Source: Bacteroidales bacterium
GTDB lineage: Bacteria > Bacteroidota > Bacteroidia > Bacteroidales > Muribaculaceae
DNA: 41,853 nucleotides
Reading direction: 5' to 3'
Assembly (NCBI GenBank): GCA_015061085.1
Contig: SUXG01000001.1
Location: 202,750-244,602 of the forward strand
Shown: piece by piece, positions 16,458 through 25,200 of the stretch
How positions within the stretch are numbered: position 1 is the first letter of the stretch
Layout: each line of letters opens with the position of its first letter
The notes under the pieces: generated by a model
What the model saw: only the letters and a program-made list of their open reading frames with translations
Database searches by the model: none
What the model was told of the DNA's origin: nothing
Program-made: the position numbers and the translations under genes

Positions 16458-17489
16458 CTATTTTAGAAGTTCTTTGATTTTTTTTTCAGCTTTGCTGAAA
16501 TTGTCACCTCTATAACATTGTGCCCCTGTGCTGTCGGAAACGATAAAGTATGGAGTTCGTGGCAATTCCAAAGGCGTGAGAGAAATATTTGCTTCACCTC
16601 CGATAGCCCAATATCGTTGCCAATTTCTGACAGAATCTCTTCGCGCTTGTCTGTGCCATTTGATTGTGTCGGTGTCCATATTAATATCTGCAATTTGCAG
16701 TTTGCTACTATCGGGATATAGCTTATGCAGCCTTTTGATATTTGAGATGCACGAGTCGTGTTGCTCCTCTTGTTGACGCCAGAAATATAGCAGTGTAGTC
16801 TTTGATTTTGATACAGCGATAGTCGCCATGCTGTCGGCGTATGAGTATAGCGACAGTGGTGTTAATTTTACGGCATAAGATTGTAAAAATTTATGCGCTT
16901 TAGAGGCATTGACTGCATTGATTAATTCGGAGGAAAGTGCTTTGTCAGAAAGGAGTTTCCATAGTTTGTCATAATCTTTTGTTGTATCTTTCTTGATGTA
17001 GAAACAAAGCATTGAGAGTGCTGATACCGGATTGTTGCGATGTGTTTCTACATACTTACTTATAGCTTGATTGATAACTTTGTCGGTGTCAGATTTTAAG
17101 GATTTCTCGTTTTCGCTTCTCCATGCCGACCATTCTTCTTCTATCTTGTTGCCGGTCACGTGCCATCGTAAAGGTTCATTATACTTTCCGTCAATTTTGA
17201 TTTTATTGCCGGGCTCGACATAAATCGGAGTCAAAAGAGTGCGATTAGGTGAGAAAAACCATACTACAGTCGGCTTTTCCGACTTGCCGGCATAACTGAA
17301 CTTGCCGTTGACAACCGGAATGACTGTCTCTGTGATGCTCCCCTGTTTGTCTGATGATGAATAATAGAAAATTCGAAGATTCATTGTCCCTGCATCTTTT
17401 ATTTCGCCTTCGATGTTAAACTCTGTTTTATTGCAACTGCAAAGGGTGATAAACGACAATATAATGAGAAATATTTTTTGCATATTCAT
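16458..17489 (-). CDS. Lipoprotein with DUF4369 and a thioredoxin-like domain lacking CxxC
   Basis: The product is 343 aa; ATG at codon 3 is an alternative start. The lipobox LCSC places the lipidated Cys at residue 19. Residues about 24-120 fit DUF4369, the N-terminal domain found on many Bacteroidota thiol-disulfide proteins. The middle is helical, and residues about 225-340 look like a thioredoxin/AhpC fold (TLLYFWRQQEEQHDSC, TPYFIVSDSTG). Where TlpA proteins have W-C-x-x-C, this one has WRQQEEQ, so redox activity is unlikely. It is probably anchored in the outer or inner membrane facing the periplasm. It is the first gene of the operon with comM and yraN and has its own good promoter. Its task is unknown. 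Confidence 0.85.
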   Translation of the reverse strand: MNMQKIFLIILSFITLCSCNKTEFNIEGEIKDAGTMNLRIFYYSSSDKQGSITETVIPVVNGKFSYAGKSEKPTVVWFFSPNRTLLTPIYVEPGNKIKIDGKYNEPLRWHVTGNKIEEEWSAWRSENEKSLKSDTDKVINQAISKYVETHRNNPVSALSMLCFYIKKDTTKDYDKLWKLLSDKALSSELINAVNASKAHKFLQSYAVKLTPLSLYSYADSMATIAVSKSKTTLLYFWRQQEEQHDSCISNIKRLHKLYPDSSKLQIADINMDTDTIKWHRQARRDSVRNWQRYWAIGGEANISLTPLELPRTPYFIVSDSTGAQCYRGDNFSKAEKKIKELLK

Positions 17490-17509
17490 AGATATAAAAA
17501 CTTTTCAGT

Positions 17510-17541
17510 CAAAGGTAAGATAAATTTGTTAATCCACCAAA
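17510..17541 (-). promoter_or_regulatory. Promoter of the lipoprotein-comM-yraN operon
   Basis: Read on the - strand: TTTG (17541-17538), a 20-bp spacer, TACCTTTG (17517-17510). This is an exact match to the Bacteroidota consensus. The predicted start of transcription is about 12 bp before the ATG. Confidence 0.8.
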
Positions 17542-17698
17542 TTACATGGTCGTAAAATCAAAAAATTACGAAAATGTTAATGGCATGATAATCGAGGTGA
17601 AGGTAGATAACTAAGGCAAAATTTGAATATTATCGAATAATGAGAAGAAATGGCTAAAAATAAGGAGGATTTCTATAGATGGATTGAAAATAAATGTG

Positions 17699-17706
17699 TA
17701 ATTTTG
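17699..17706 (+). promoter_or_regulatory. Possible -7 element for the first Crp-like gene
   Basis: TAATTTTG fits TAnnTTTG, but no -33 TTTG lies at the right spacing. The leader would be about 80 bases. Confidence 0.35.
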
Positions 17707-17793
17707 TATTTTGTTGTATTTGAGGTGATATAGGATATCAAATATCAGATAATACCCAAATCATGGAAATGATTTAACCGGCATAATATTACG

Positions 17794-18372
17794 ATGGAAA
17801 ATTTTAAAAAGGCTCTTGCTGAAGAAGCTCCGTTTAAGTTATCGGAAGAGATAATGGATAAATTCTGTGGCATAATGGAGGAGAAACGCCTCAAAAAGAG
17901 AGAGGTTCTGATTCAGAGTGGAGAATTCAATGACAATATCTATATCGTCAAAGAGGGTATTCTTAGGCGTTCCCACATGGATGGCGACAAAGAGGTTACT
18001 GTAGCATTCGCTCTTGCCGGTACGGTTATCATGTCATATCATTCATATTGCTATCGTTTGCCTGCATATTCACAGTTCGATGCTTGTTGTGATTCGGTGG
18101 TGATGGTGGTGTCAAAAAGCAAATTTGAGAAGCTGACAGAGGAATCTCATGAGTTTGCATTATGGGCATTGAATATGTCTCATTGTCAATTGTATTATAA
18201 TGAAGTGAAGCAGGCTTTAATCAATGGTTCAGCTATTGAACGCTATCGTTCGCTACTCAAAAATCGTCCTGAAATATTGGAAAAAGTGTCGTTGAAGATT
18301 ATTGCTTCTTACTTGGGTGTGACTAATGCTTACCTTAGCCGAATGAGAAAGCAATTTGCAAAAATGGATTAA
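17794..18372 (+). CDS. Crp/Fnr-family transcriptional regulator (copy A)
   Basis: The product is 192 aa. Residues about 20-115 form a cNMP-binding-type beta-roll (VLIQSGEFNDNIYIVKEGILRRSHMDGDKE). A dimer helix covers about 118-150. The C-terminal winged helix (IIASYLGVTNAYLSRMRKQ, about 168-186) has the IASYLG...YLSR signature common in Bacteroidota Crp/Fnr proteins. The Arg/Glu set that binds cAMP in E. coli Crp is not evident, so the ligand is unknown. It aligns end to end with the regulator at 27133-27711. It sits 419 bp upstream of a large T9SS-exported protein on the same strand and is a natural candidate to control it; that is inference. Confidence 0.92.
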   Translation: MENFKKALAEEAPFKLSEEIMDKFCGIMEEKRLKKREVLIQSGEFNDNIYIVKEGILRRSHMDGDKEVTVAFALAGTVIMSYHSYCYRLPAYSQFDACCDSVVMVVSKSKFEKLTEESHEFALWALNMSHCQLYYNEVKQALINGSAIERYRSLLKNRPEILEKVSLKIIASYLGVTNAYLSRMRKQFAKMD

Positions 18373-18374
18373 AT

Positions 18375-18405
18375 AAATGGCGGCAAACTCTATGCTGTGC
18401 CATTT
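18375..18405 (+). terminator. Weak terminator-like hairpin after Crp-like gene A
   Basis: AAATGGC (18375-18381) pairs with GCCATTT (18399-18405). There is only a short T-run, so termination is uncertain. Confidence 0.4.
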
Positions 18406-18483
18406 GATGAAGTCGATAAATATTCACGTGTTTGAGACTATGCCTAGTGGTGTGTTTGCTGTTATCACAGGCTTATAGCTCTG

Positions 18484-18543
18484 TTAAGGAAACTTCTAAA
18501 AATTCATAGATCATCACAAAGCGATTTAGATTAGCCTCCTTAA
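18484..18543. repeat. Dispersed intergenic repeat, copy 2
   Basis: It starts with TTAAGGAAACTTCTA, has a core AAAATTCATAGATCATCACA followed by AAGCGATTTA, and ends with GCCTCCTTA. The core differs from copy 1 (10866-10909) at only a few bases. The left arm is the inverse complement of copy 1's right arm. Confidence 0.55.
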
Positions 18544-18728
18544 AATGTAGAATGGCTGATGTTATTTGTTTTTATGAGAAAGCAGGGATGTATAATATAT
18601 AGTGGAAATATGTTTTGTCGGTTTTAAAGAAGGTTGATTTTAATATTGCGATAGTAGCGTTGAGCATAAAAAAGGAGAAAAAAGGTAGATATATCTGCAG
18701 AATTGTAAAAAATTGACATAGTACAACG

Positions 18729-18756
18729 TTTGTGCTGATTTCAATCATTATATTTG
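18729..18756 (+). promoter_or_regulatory. Promoter of the first large T9SS protein
   Basis: TATATTTG (18749-18756) is a perfect -7 element. TTTG (18729-18732) lies 16 bp upstream, closer than usual. The leader is about 30 bases. The short spacer could mean the promoter needs an activator, possibly the Crp-like neighbour. Confidence 0.6.
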
Positions 18757-18791
18757 TGCCCAAAAATTAACTAAACATAAACGTAACTCGT

Positions 18792-21700
18792 ATGAAAAAG
18801 AAATTTACTCTGTTAAGTATCGCTCTATTATTTGCGATAACATCGGCTTTTGGAGTTTCTTCAAATTTCCCAAAAATCGATGCTCAGCGTGTGGCTGAGA
18901 GAGTGGCAGGTGTGAACAAAACGCATCTGTTGAGTGATAGAAGCAATAGTAAAGACATCTTCAGTCAGGCTACTGCGTATAAACGTTATGCTAAACCGGT
19001 CAATCCGTTTGAAGCCATAATGAATGCCTCGACTTCAGCAGATAATGTTGAAGGTCTTCAAGTTTTTAATATTGACGATAATTACGATACATGGTGGAAG
19101 TTGGATACATCTACAGGTACATCGAAAGAGTTGTGGTCAAATGAATACCTTGCAGGTTATAACTATAATGCCGGTTTTGTCAGAGATGGTGTTGTGTATG
19201 CTGTCACAGGAGAGACAGGCTATATTTTGAAATATGATGTTGCTACAGGTGATTATCTCGGATATGTGACATTGGGTAGCGAATACAATAAATGGATCTT
19301 GCACACAGCTTATGATGAGGAAAACGATATTGTCTATGTATATACATACAATGCTGCGGGCAACGGACTTGAATTCCAAATATACGACCCTGTTGAAAAT
19401 AAGTTTACTTCTATAAGAGAAGAGGTAGGCGAAGGTACGCTTGCAGATGATCCTATCGTTGCAATGGCTTACAATCCACTTGATGGTCAGGTGTATGCGG
19501 TGACTCTAAACAATGAATTATGGATTAGAATTGACCCTGCTACAGGTCTTTGGGACGAAATTGCAGTTCTTGATTTCTCTCCGGCATCATATGTGCAAGC
19601 TATGGTATATACTCCTAACAACTTCAGTTTTACTTACATTGGTATAAATTTGAATGATGAAACATATCAGCTTGTTGTCGATCCTGAAACAGGTGCAATC
19701 ACATCGAGAATTCGTATGACAGATGAAGCTGAATATGTGATTTTGCATTGCTACGATCAAGCGATTGTTAATGGAGCCGCAAATGCTCCTCAAATAGACT
19801 CTATTGTTTTCGAAGGTGCTGCTACATACGGAGTGTTAAATATTGTGGCTCCTACTACAGCCAACGATAACAGTCCGTTGGAGGCTGAACTCTCATTGGT
19901 TGTTAGCATCGACGAAACAGTTTACGACACTCGCACAGTGACTGCCGGTCAGAGTGTAGAAGTCGCTCTTAATAATATGACTGAAGGCGTTCATACTCTT
20001 ACTGCCTATTGTGTGCACAATGGTGTAGATGGTGCTAAAGCTGAGCAGACATTCTTCGTAGGTTATGACACACCGGCTACTCCTCAAAATGTAGTGCTTA
20101 CAGAAACCCTTGTCACATGGGATCCTGTCACTACAGGTCAGAACAATGGTAATCTTGAAAGTGATGTTGTGACATATAACGTCTATATCGGTGGAGAAAA
20201 GATGAATGATGAACCTATTGTAGAAAACTCTTTTGTGCTTGATTTGCAAATCGCGACAATGTCTCAAATCCAAGCAGAGGTGGAAGCTGTATGTGTTGAC
20301 AAAGTGTCAGAACGTGGCTTATCCAACATCCTTGCTGTCGGTTCTTATACAATTCCATTAGATCTGCCAATTACAGAAGATGTTTTGAAATTTATCAAAG
20401 TATATGACGTTAATGATGATAACTCAACTTGGGCTTGGAGTACAGATGAAAAAGCATTCGTTTACACTTATAACTCTTATAAAGATGCAGACGATTGGGC
20501 AGTGTTGCATAAGACTACATTCCCATTGAGCAAACAACTTTATCGCATTGATATCGACGTAAGAAGTGGTTATGACTTCTATCCTGAAAAATTTGAAATC
20601 GGTATATGTAAGAGTGGAAAGATTGAGGATATGCAAATCGTAGTGCCTGAAACTATTGTTGCATCTGAAGAAGTAATTACTCTTGGAGGTCAGTTCAAGC
20701 TTGAAGAAGCAGGCGATTATTTCATCGGTATCCACGCTATTTCTGATGCCGACAACTATATTTTGACTTTGAAGAAAATTGCAGTCACAATGGCTGAGGC
20801 TCCGAACACTGTGCCTGAAGCATGTACAAACATAGAGGCTACAGCTGCTGAATATGGTGCATTGAGTGCACACGTTGAATTTGATTTGCCTATGTTTGCA
20901 TTGAGTGGCGATGAGTTGAATCCTGAAAGCGATGTGACAGTCACCGTGTCTTCAGAAGGAGGCTCAGTGAAAGTGACAGGCAAACCGGGCGAACATTTGC
21001 AAGCAGATGTGCCGACAATACAGGGAGTGAACACTATTACTCTCCTTACAGAAAACGAAAATGGTGTAGGAGCCGAAAGTTCTATCAGCCTTTATACAGG
21101 AGTAGATATTCCATTGCCTGCAACATTGACATCGCTCAATATAAGCGCTGATAACCGTACAATGACCTTTTCATGGGAAACGAGCACAGTCGGAGTGAAC
21201 GGCGGATTTGTTGACCCTGCATTCTGTACATACACTATTTTAATCTACTATCCTGAAGTAAACTATTGGTTCACACAAGCAGGACCGGGTTATGACGGTA
21301 CTGAATACTCATATACAGTGCCGGAAGGAACTCCTCTAAAAACTGTCAGCCTTGCAGTGACAACACAAAATGCTGCCGGAAATATGCAAGAGGGCCCAAT
21401 GGCTGTGGCTTCACTCGGTGTACCATATCAAATGCCAATGGAAGAGTTGTTTGAAAATATGCAAGTGGCCTATGGTCCGTTGACTATTGAACACCCTTCT
21501 GAAGAATATAGTGGCTCATGGGATATTGTCAACCCTGCTGCTTATGTGTCAAAAGCAAGCAATGACTCTGGCGCTTCATTAGTTTCGTTTGCTGAAGAAG
21601 ATGGTGAAACATACTCTCAACTTGTATTGCCTAAATTCAACCCTCAGACTAACGAAGAAGTGAAAGTAGAAGTAAGAGCTTATTTGTATGATAATATGGC

Positions 21701-22142
21701 AGATGCTGTGGTTTATGCAAGAGGTTATGACAACCAAGCTGTCGCATTGGGTACTATCTCTATGGGCGAAGAAGATGAAGAAGGCTGGAAAACATTCACA
21801 TTCTTCCTCCCTGAGGATGTCAAAGATTGGCAATGGACAGAGCTGGTGGTGCGTGCATCGTTTACTGATAAAACGCAATATCTCCTTATCGATAAATATG
21901 CTATCAATATATTCACTGGTGTAGAGCAACAATTCATGGCCAATGAGCCTGTGATTTATGGTGTGAAGAATGCTATCGTAGTGGAAAATGCTGATACTCA
22001 AAGTGTAATCAATGTCTTTACTGTTGATGGTAAACAAGTGGCAACTCGCAAAGCAGAAGTTTCATATGTGGCTATCGAAGTAGAAAAAGGCATCTACATA
22101 GTGCGTTATGCCGACAAAACAGCTAAGGTGGTAGTAAGATAA
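18792..22142 (+). CDS. Large T9SS-exported multidomain surface protein (paralogue 1)
   Basis: The product is 1116 aa with a signal peptide ending near TSAFG (residues 1-21). Residues about 75-330 contain repeated strands of beta-propeller type (YVYTYNAAGNGLEF, AMAYNPLDGQVYAVT, DPATG, DPETG). Fibronectin-III-like units follow at about 425-520 (TPQNVVLTETLVTWDPV) and about 770-870 (TSLNISADNRTMTFSWE). Jelly-roll-like segments lie at about 535-665 and 885-1035. The last ~60 residues (VINVFTVDGKQV ... KGIYIVRYADKTAKVVVR) are a T9SS type A sorting domain. It is likely secreted or attached at the cell surface; no catalytic motif is seen. It shares long stretches with the 1505-aa gene downstream. 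Adhesion or glycan binding is plausible but unproven. Confidence 0.85.
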   Translation: MKKKFTLLSIALLFAITSAFGVSSNFPKIDAQRVAERVAGVNKTHLLSDRSNSKDIFSQATAYKRYAKPVNPFEAIMNASTSADNVEGLQVFNIDDNYDTWWKLDTSTGTSKELWSNEYLAGYNYNAGFVRDGVVYAVTGETGYILKYDVATGDYLGYVTLGSEYNKWILHTAYDEENDIVYVYTYNAAGNGLEFQIYDPVENKFTSIREEVGEGTLADDPIVAMAYNPLDGQVYAVTLNNELWIRIDPATGLWDEIAVLDFSPASYVQAMVYTPNNFSFTYIGINLNDETYQLVVDPETGAITSRIRMTDEAEYVILHCYDQAIVNGAANAPQIDSIVFEGAATYGVLNIVAPTTANDNSPLEAELSLVVSIDETVYDTRTVTAGQSVEVALNNMTEGVHTLTAYCVHNGVDGAKAEQTFFVGYDTPATPQNVVLTETLVTWDPVTTGQNNGNLESDVVTYNVYIGGEKMNDEPIVENSFVLDLQIATMSQIQAEVEAVCVDKVSERGLSNILAVGSYTIPLDLPITEDVLKFIKVYDVNDDNSTWAWSTDEKAFVYTYNSYKDADDWAVLHKTTFPLSKQLYRIDIDVRSGYDFYPEKFEIGICKSGKIEDMQIVVPETIVASEEVITLGGQFKLEEAGDYFIGIHAISDADNYILTLKKIAVTMAEAPNTVPEACTNIEATAAEYGALSAHVEFDLPMFALSGDELNPESDVTVTVSSEGGSVKVTGKPGEHLQADVPTIQGVNTITLLTENENGVGAESSISLYTGVDIPLPATLTSLNISADNRTMTFSWETSTVGVNGGFVDPAFCTYTILIYYPEVNYWFTQAGPGYDGTEYSYTVPEGTPLKTVSLAVTTQNAAGNMQEGPMAVASLGVPYQMPMEELFENMQVAYGPLTIEHPSEEYSGSWDIVNPAAYVSKASNDSGASLVSFAEEDGETYSQLVLPKFNPQTNEEVKVEVRAYLYDNMADAVVYARGYDNQAVALGTISMGEEDEEGWKTFTFFLPEDVKDWQWTELVVRASFTDKTQYLLIDKYAINIFTGVEQQFMANEPVIYGVKNAIVVENADTQSVINVFTVDGKQVATRKAEVSYVAIEVEKGIYIVRYADKTAKVVVR

Positions 22143-22159
22143 GCTAAACAGTAATAATG

Positions 22160-22184
22160 GGGGGAGTAAAATCCCCCTCTTTTC
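22160..22184 (+). terminator. Terminator between the two large T9SS genes
   Basis: GGGGGA, loop GTAAAA, TCCCCC, then TCTTTTC. This is a textbook intrinsic terminator in a 65-bp gap that has no clear promoter for the second gene. Partial read-through may set the ratio of the two proteins. Confidence 0.85.
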
Positions 22185-22207
22185 ACAGAAACTAATACAT
22201 CAATAAA

Positions 22208-25200
22208 ATGAATAAAAGAATATTATCAATTTTGACTACTTTATTCCTGTTGTTGGGAATGAGTGTAGCGCAAGCAGGTGTCGATAATTTAAGAAGAGGA
22301 AGTAAAGAGCCTCGTGTCGGCGCATCGCAACTTGTAGCGAGCAGAACTCCCGAATGGGCACCCAAACTTATTTCTGAGTCAGTGTTCCCTACGATATCGT
22401 CAGGAGTAACAGTGCTTGAACAAGCACAAAACCAATTCAATCCGATGAACGCGATAACATCGCCTTCGGGAGCCACAATCTATGGCTATAGAGCTTTATC
22501 GACAGATCCGTCTTTTGTAAAAGGATGGTATGAATTGACAACAGACGGACGCCAAGAATTGCTTTGGACAAATGAAGCTCTTATAGAAACTGTGGGTTTC
22601 GTTAGAAACGGTGAATACTATTGCTTCTATTCGCTTGATTTCTATGGCGCAATTTATGTGAACTGGTCGGTGTATGACATCTATACAGGCGAACTTTTGC
22701 GTCAAGGCGATTTGGACAACTCTGACTATTCGCAAATGGTACTCTCAGTAGTGTACGACGAATGGGAAGATGTCGCTTATGCTTACACATACAATAGTGG
22801 TATGACCGGAGCAATGATTCAACGTATCGATTTGGAAACAATGCAGTTTACTACAATTCGTAATGATGAATATGTGGTGACTGAACGTGTCGCTACATGG
22901 GCATACAACCCGATTGACCACAATATCTATGGTATCAACCTCAGTGGTGAATTTGTATTGTTTGATAAAGAATTCGGTACGCTTACATATGTGGGTAATA
23001 CAGGCTTGATACCTGGTTCATTCTCACAATCTATGGTCTATAGTCCGCTTGACCGAAAATATGTATGGGCAGCTATTCTTCCTGATCAAACATCATGTGT
23101 CTTTACAGTAGATCCTGAAACAGGTGTTGCTACTTCAACTTTCCGATTCGACTATCCTAACCAATATACAGTGCTTTGGACTCCTGACCAATTGTGTGCC
23201 GACAACGCACCGGGTCTTGCTACATTCAAATCGTTGGAGTTTGAAGGTGCATCACAAAAAGGTAAGGGTGTGGTGACTCTTCCTACTGTGAACTATATAG
23301 GAGAGCCTATCTCAGGCGAAGTGCTTCTCAAGATTGCTGACGGACGCACTATTATCCATAGCGAACTAAAAGGACAAGCAGGCGAAGATGTTGAATTTGA
23401 TCTCTCTCTCTCTGAGGGGTTTCACAACATTTCGGCTGTGCCTTATTTGAAGATTGATGGTGCTAATGTCGAAGGTCACCCTGTGTATAAAGAAGTCTAT
23501 ATCGGTTACGACACTCCAAAAGCTCCTCAAAACATTGTGCTTACTCAAACACAAGTGAGATGGGACGCTGTAGGCGAAGTGGGAGAAAATGGTGGTTATG
23601 TTGATGTTTCGGATTTGACGTATAATATCTATATCAATGGCGAAAAACAAAATGAAACACCTATAACAACCAACTCATTCGATATAACAATTCCTGATTC
23701 TACTCTCGCATATTATACAGCTGAAGTTGAAGCCATCAGCAAAGGAAAAACATCTGAAAAGGGTAGCTCAAAGGCCGAACTTTTCGGTCGTGCATTCAGT
23801 GTGCCTTATTATGTGCAACCAACAGCAGATGATTTTGCGTTATTTACTACTGTCGACAACGGCTATGGATATTGGAAATATGCTGAAGGTGATGATGAGC
23901 CTCTCTATCATATTTGTCACGCTGAAGAACCGGCCGATGACTGGATTTTCCTTCCATTGATTAAATTTGACGACACCGAACATTTGTATGAATTCTCATT
24001 TGATGCTCGCGTACGACTCAAAGACTATGGCAATATTTTGCAAATGGGTATCAGCAAAACCACTAACCCGGCGGATGCTGAAATATTCCATACAGAATCG
24101 TTCAATAATACCGAATATATGACATTTAGCAAGATGTTCAACGTTGAGGAAGCGGGTGAATATCACCTCGCTATACGTTGTGCATCTGTATCTGACGGAT
24201 TCTACCTATATCTAAAAGATATAAATGTTAAAGCAACAGACAATCTCCCACAATGTCCTGATATTTGCGAAAATCTTAAGGTTAAGCCGGCTCTAAAAGG
24301 CGAACTTAAGGCTACAGTGGAATTTTCTATGCCACGCCGTACAGTGGCCGGAGGTTCTCTCTATGTGGTAAATGAAGAGCTTACAGCTACAATCAAGTCT
24401 GATGTGGAAACAAAGACAGTGACAGGCAAACCGGGCTCTCGTCAAAGTGTAGAAATCGCTACACCACAAGGCATGAATGCTATATATGTAATGGTAGCTA
24501 ACTCATACGGAAATGGTGAAGAAGCTCGTGCTATGGTCTACACAGGCGAAGATGTGCCTAAATACACTGATATAGAAATTGACGCAAGTGCAGACAATCT
24601 TTCAGGTATCGTAACTTGGGAAGCTCCGAAGACAGGTGTTAATGGAGGATATCTTAACCCTGCCAACTTGGTATATAGAATTTACAACAACCATCCTTTG
24701 ACAGGTGAATGGATTGAATTGGGAAATGTCAAAGGTGAAACTACTTACACTGTCACACTACCTGAAGGTGCTAATCAACAATTGCTCAAAATAGGTATAA
24801 CTGTAGAAAATGAATATGGCGGTGGCAAAGAATTGTCATACAATACAATTGTGCTTGGACCTCCATTTGAATTACCTGTGGTTGAGGAATTTGCAGGTGT
24901 AGTAAGCTACGAACCGATAGCAATACAAGCCTTGGGACCTGACTATTCGGGACAATGGACATTCTATAACCCGGCTGATATAGATCCGGCAGCTATTAAT
25001 CAAACAGGCCTTGCTGTGATTGGTTACCCTTCATCTCAATCAGCGAGCATAGGACGCTTGGCATTACCTAAATTCACAACACTCGGCTCGTCAAAAGCTG
25101 AATTGAAGATGCGCTTCTTTGTTGAAGATTTTACTCCTGATACTGATATTCTGCTCTGTGGAAACTTTGATGATGAAGTGGTGCTTGGTACTGTGACTGC

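Larger units (their letters stand above)
17490..17793. other. Divergent intergenic region with promoters both ways
   Basis: It holds the - strand promoter of the lipoprotein operon (17510-17541) and a weaker candidate for the + strand regulator gene (17699-17706). No RNA gene or other element is seen. Confidence 0.5.
18373..18791. other. Intergenic region with hairpin, dispersed repeat and promoter
   Basis: It contains a weak terminator hairpin (18375-18405), repeat copy 2 (18484-18543) and the promoter of the following gene (18729-18756). No gene is supported. Confidence 0.5.
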
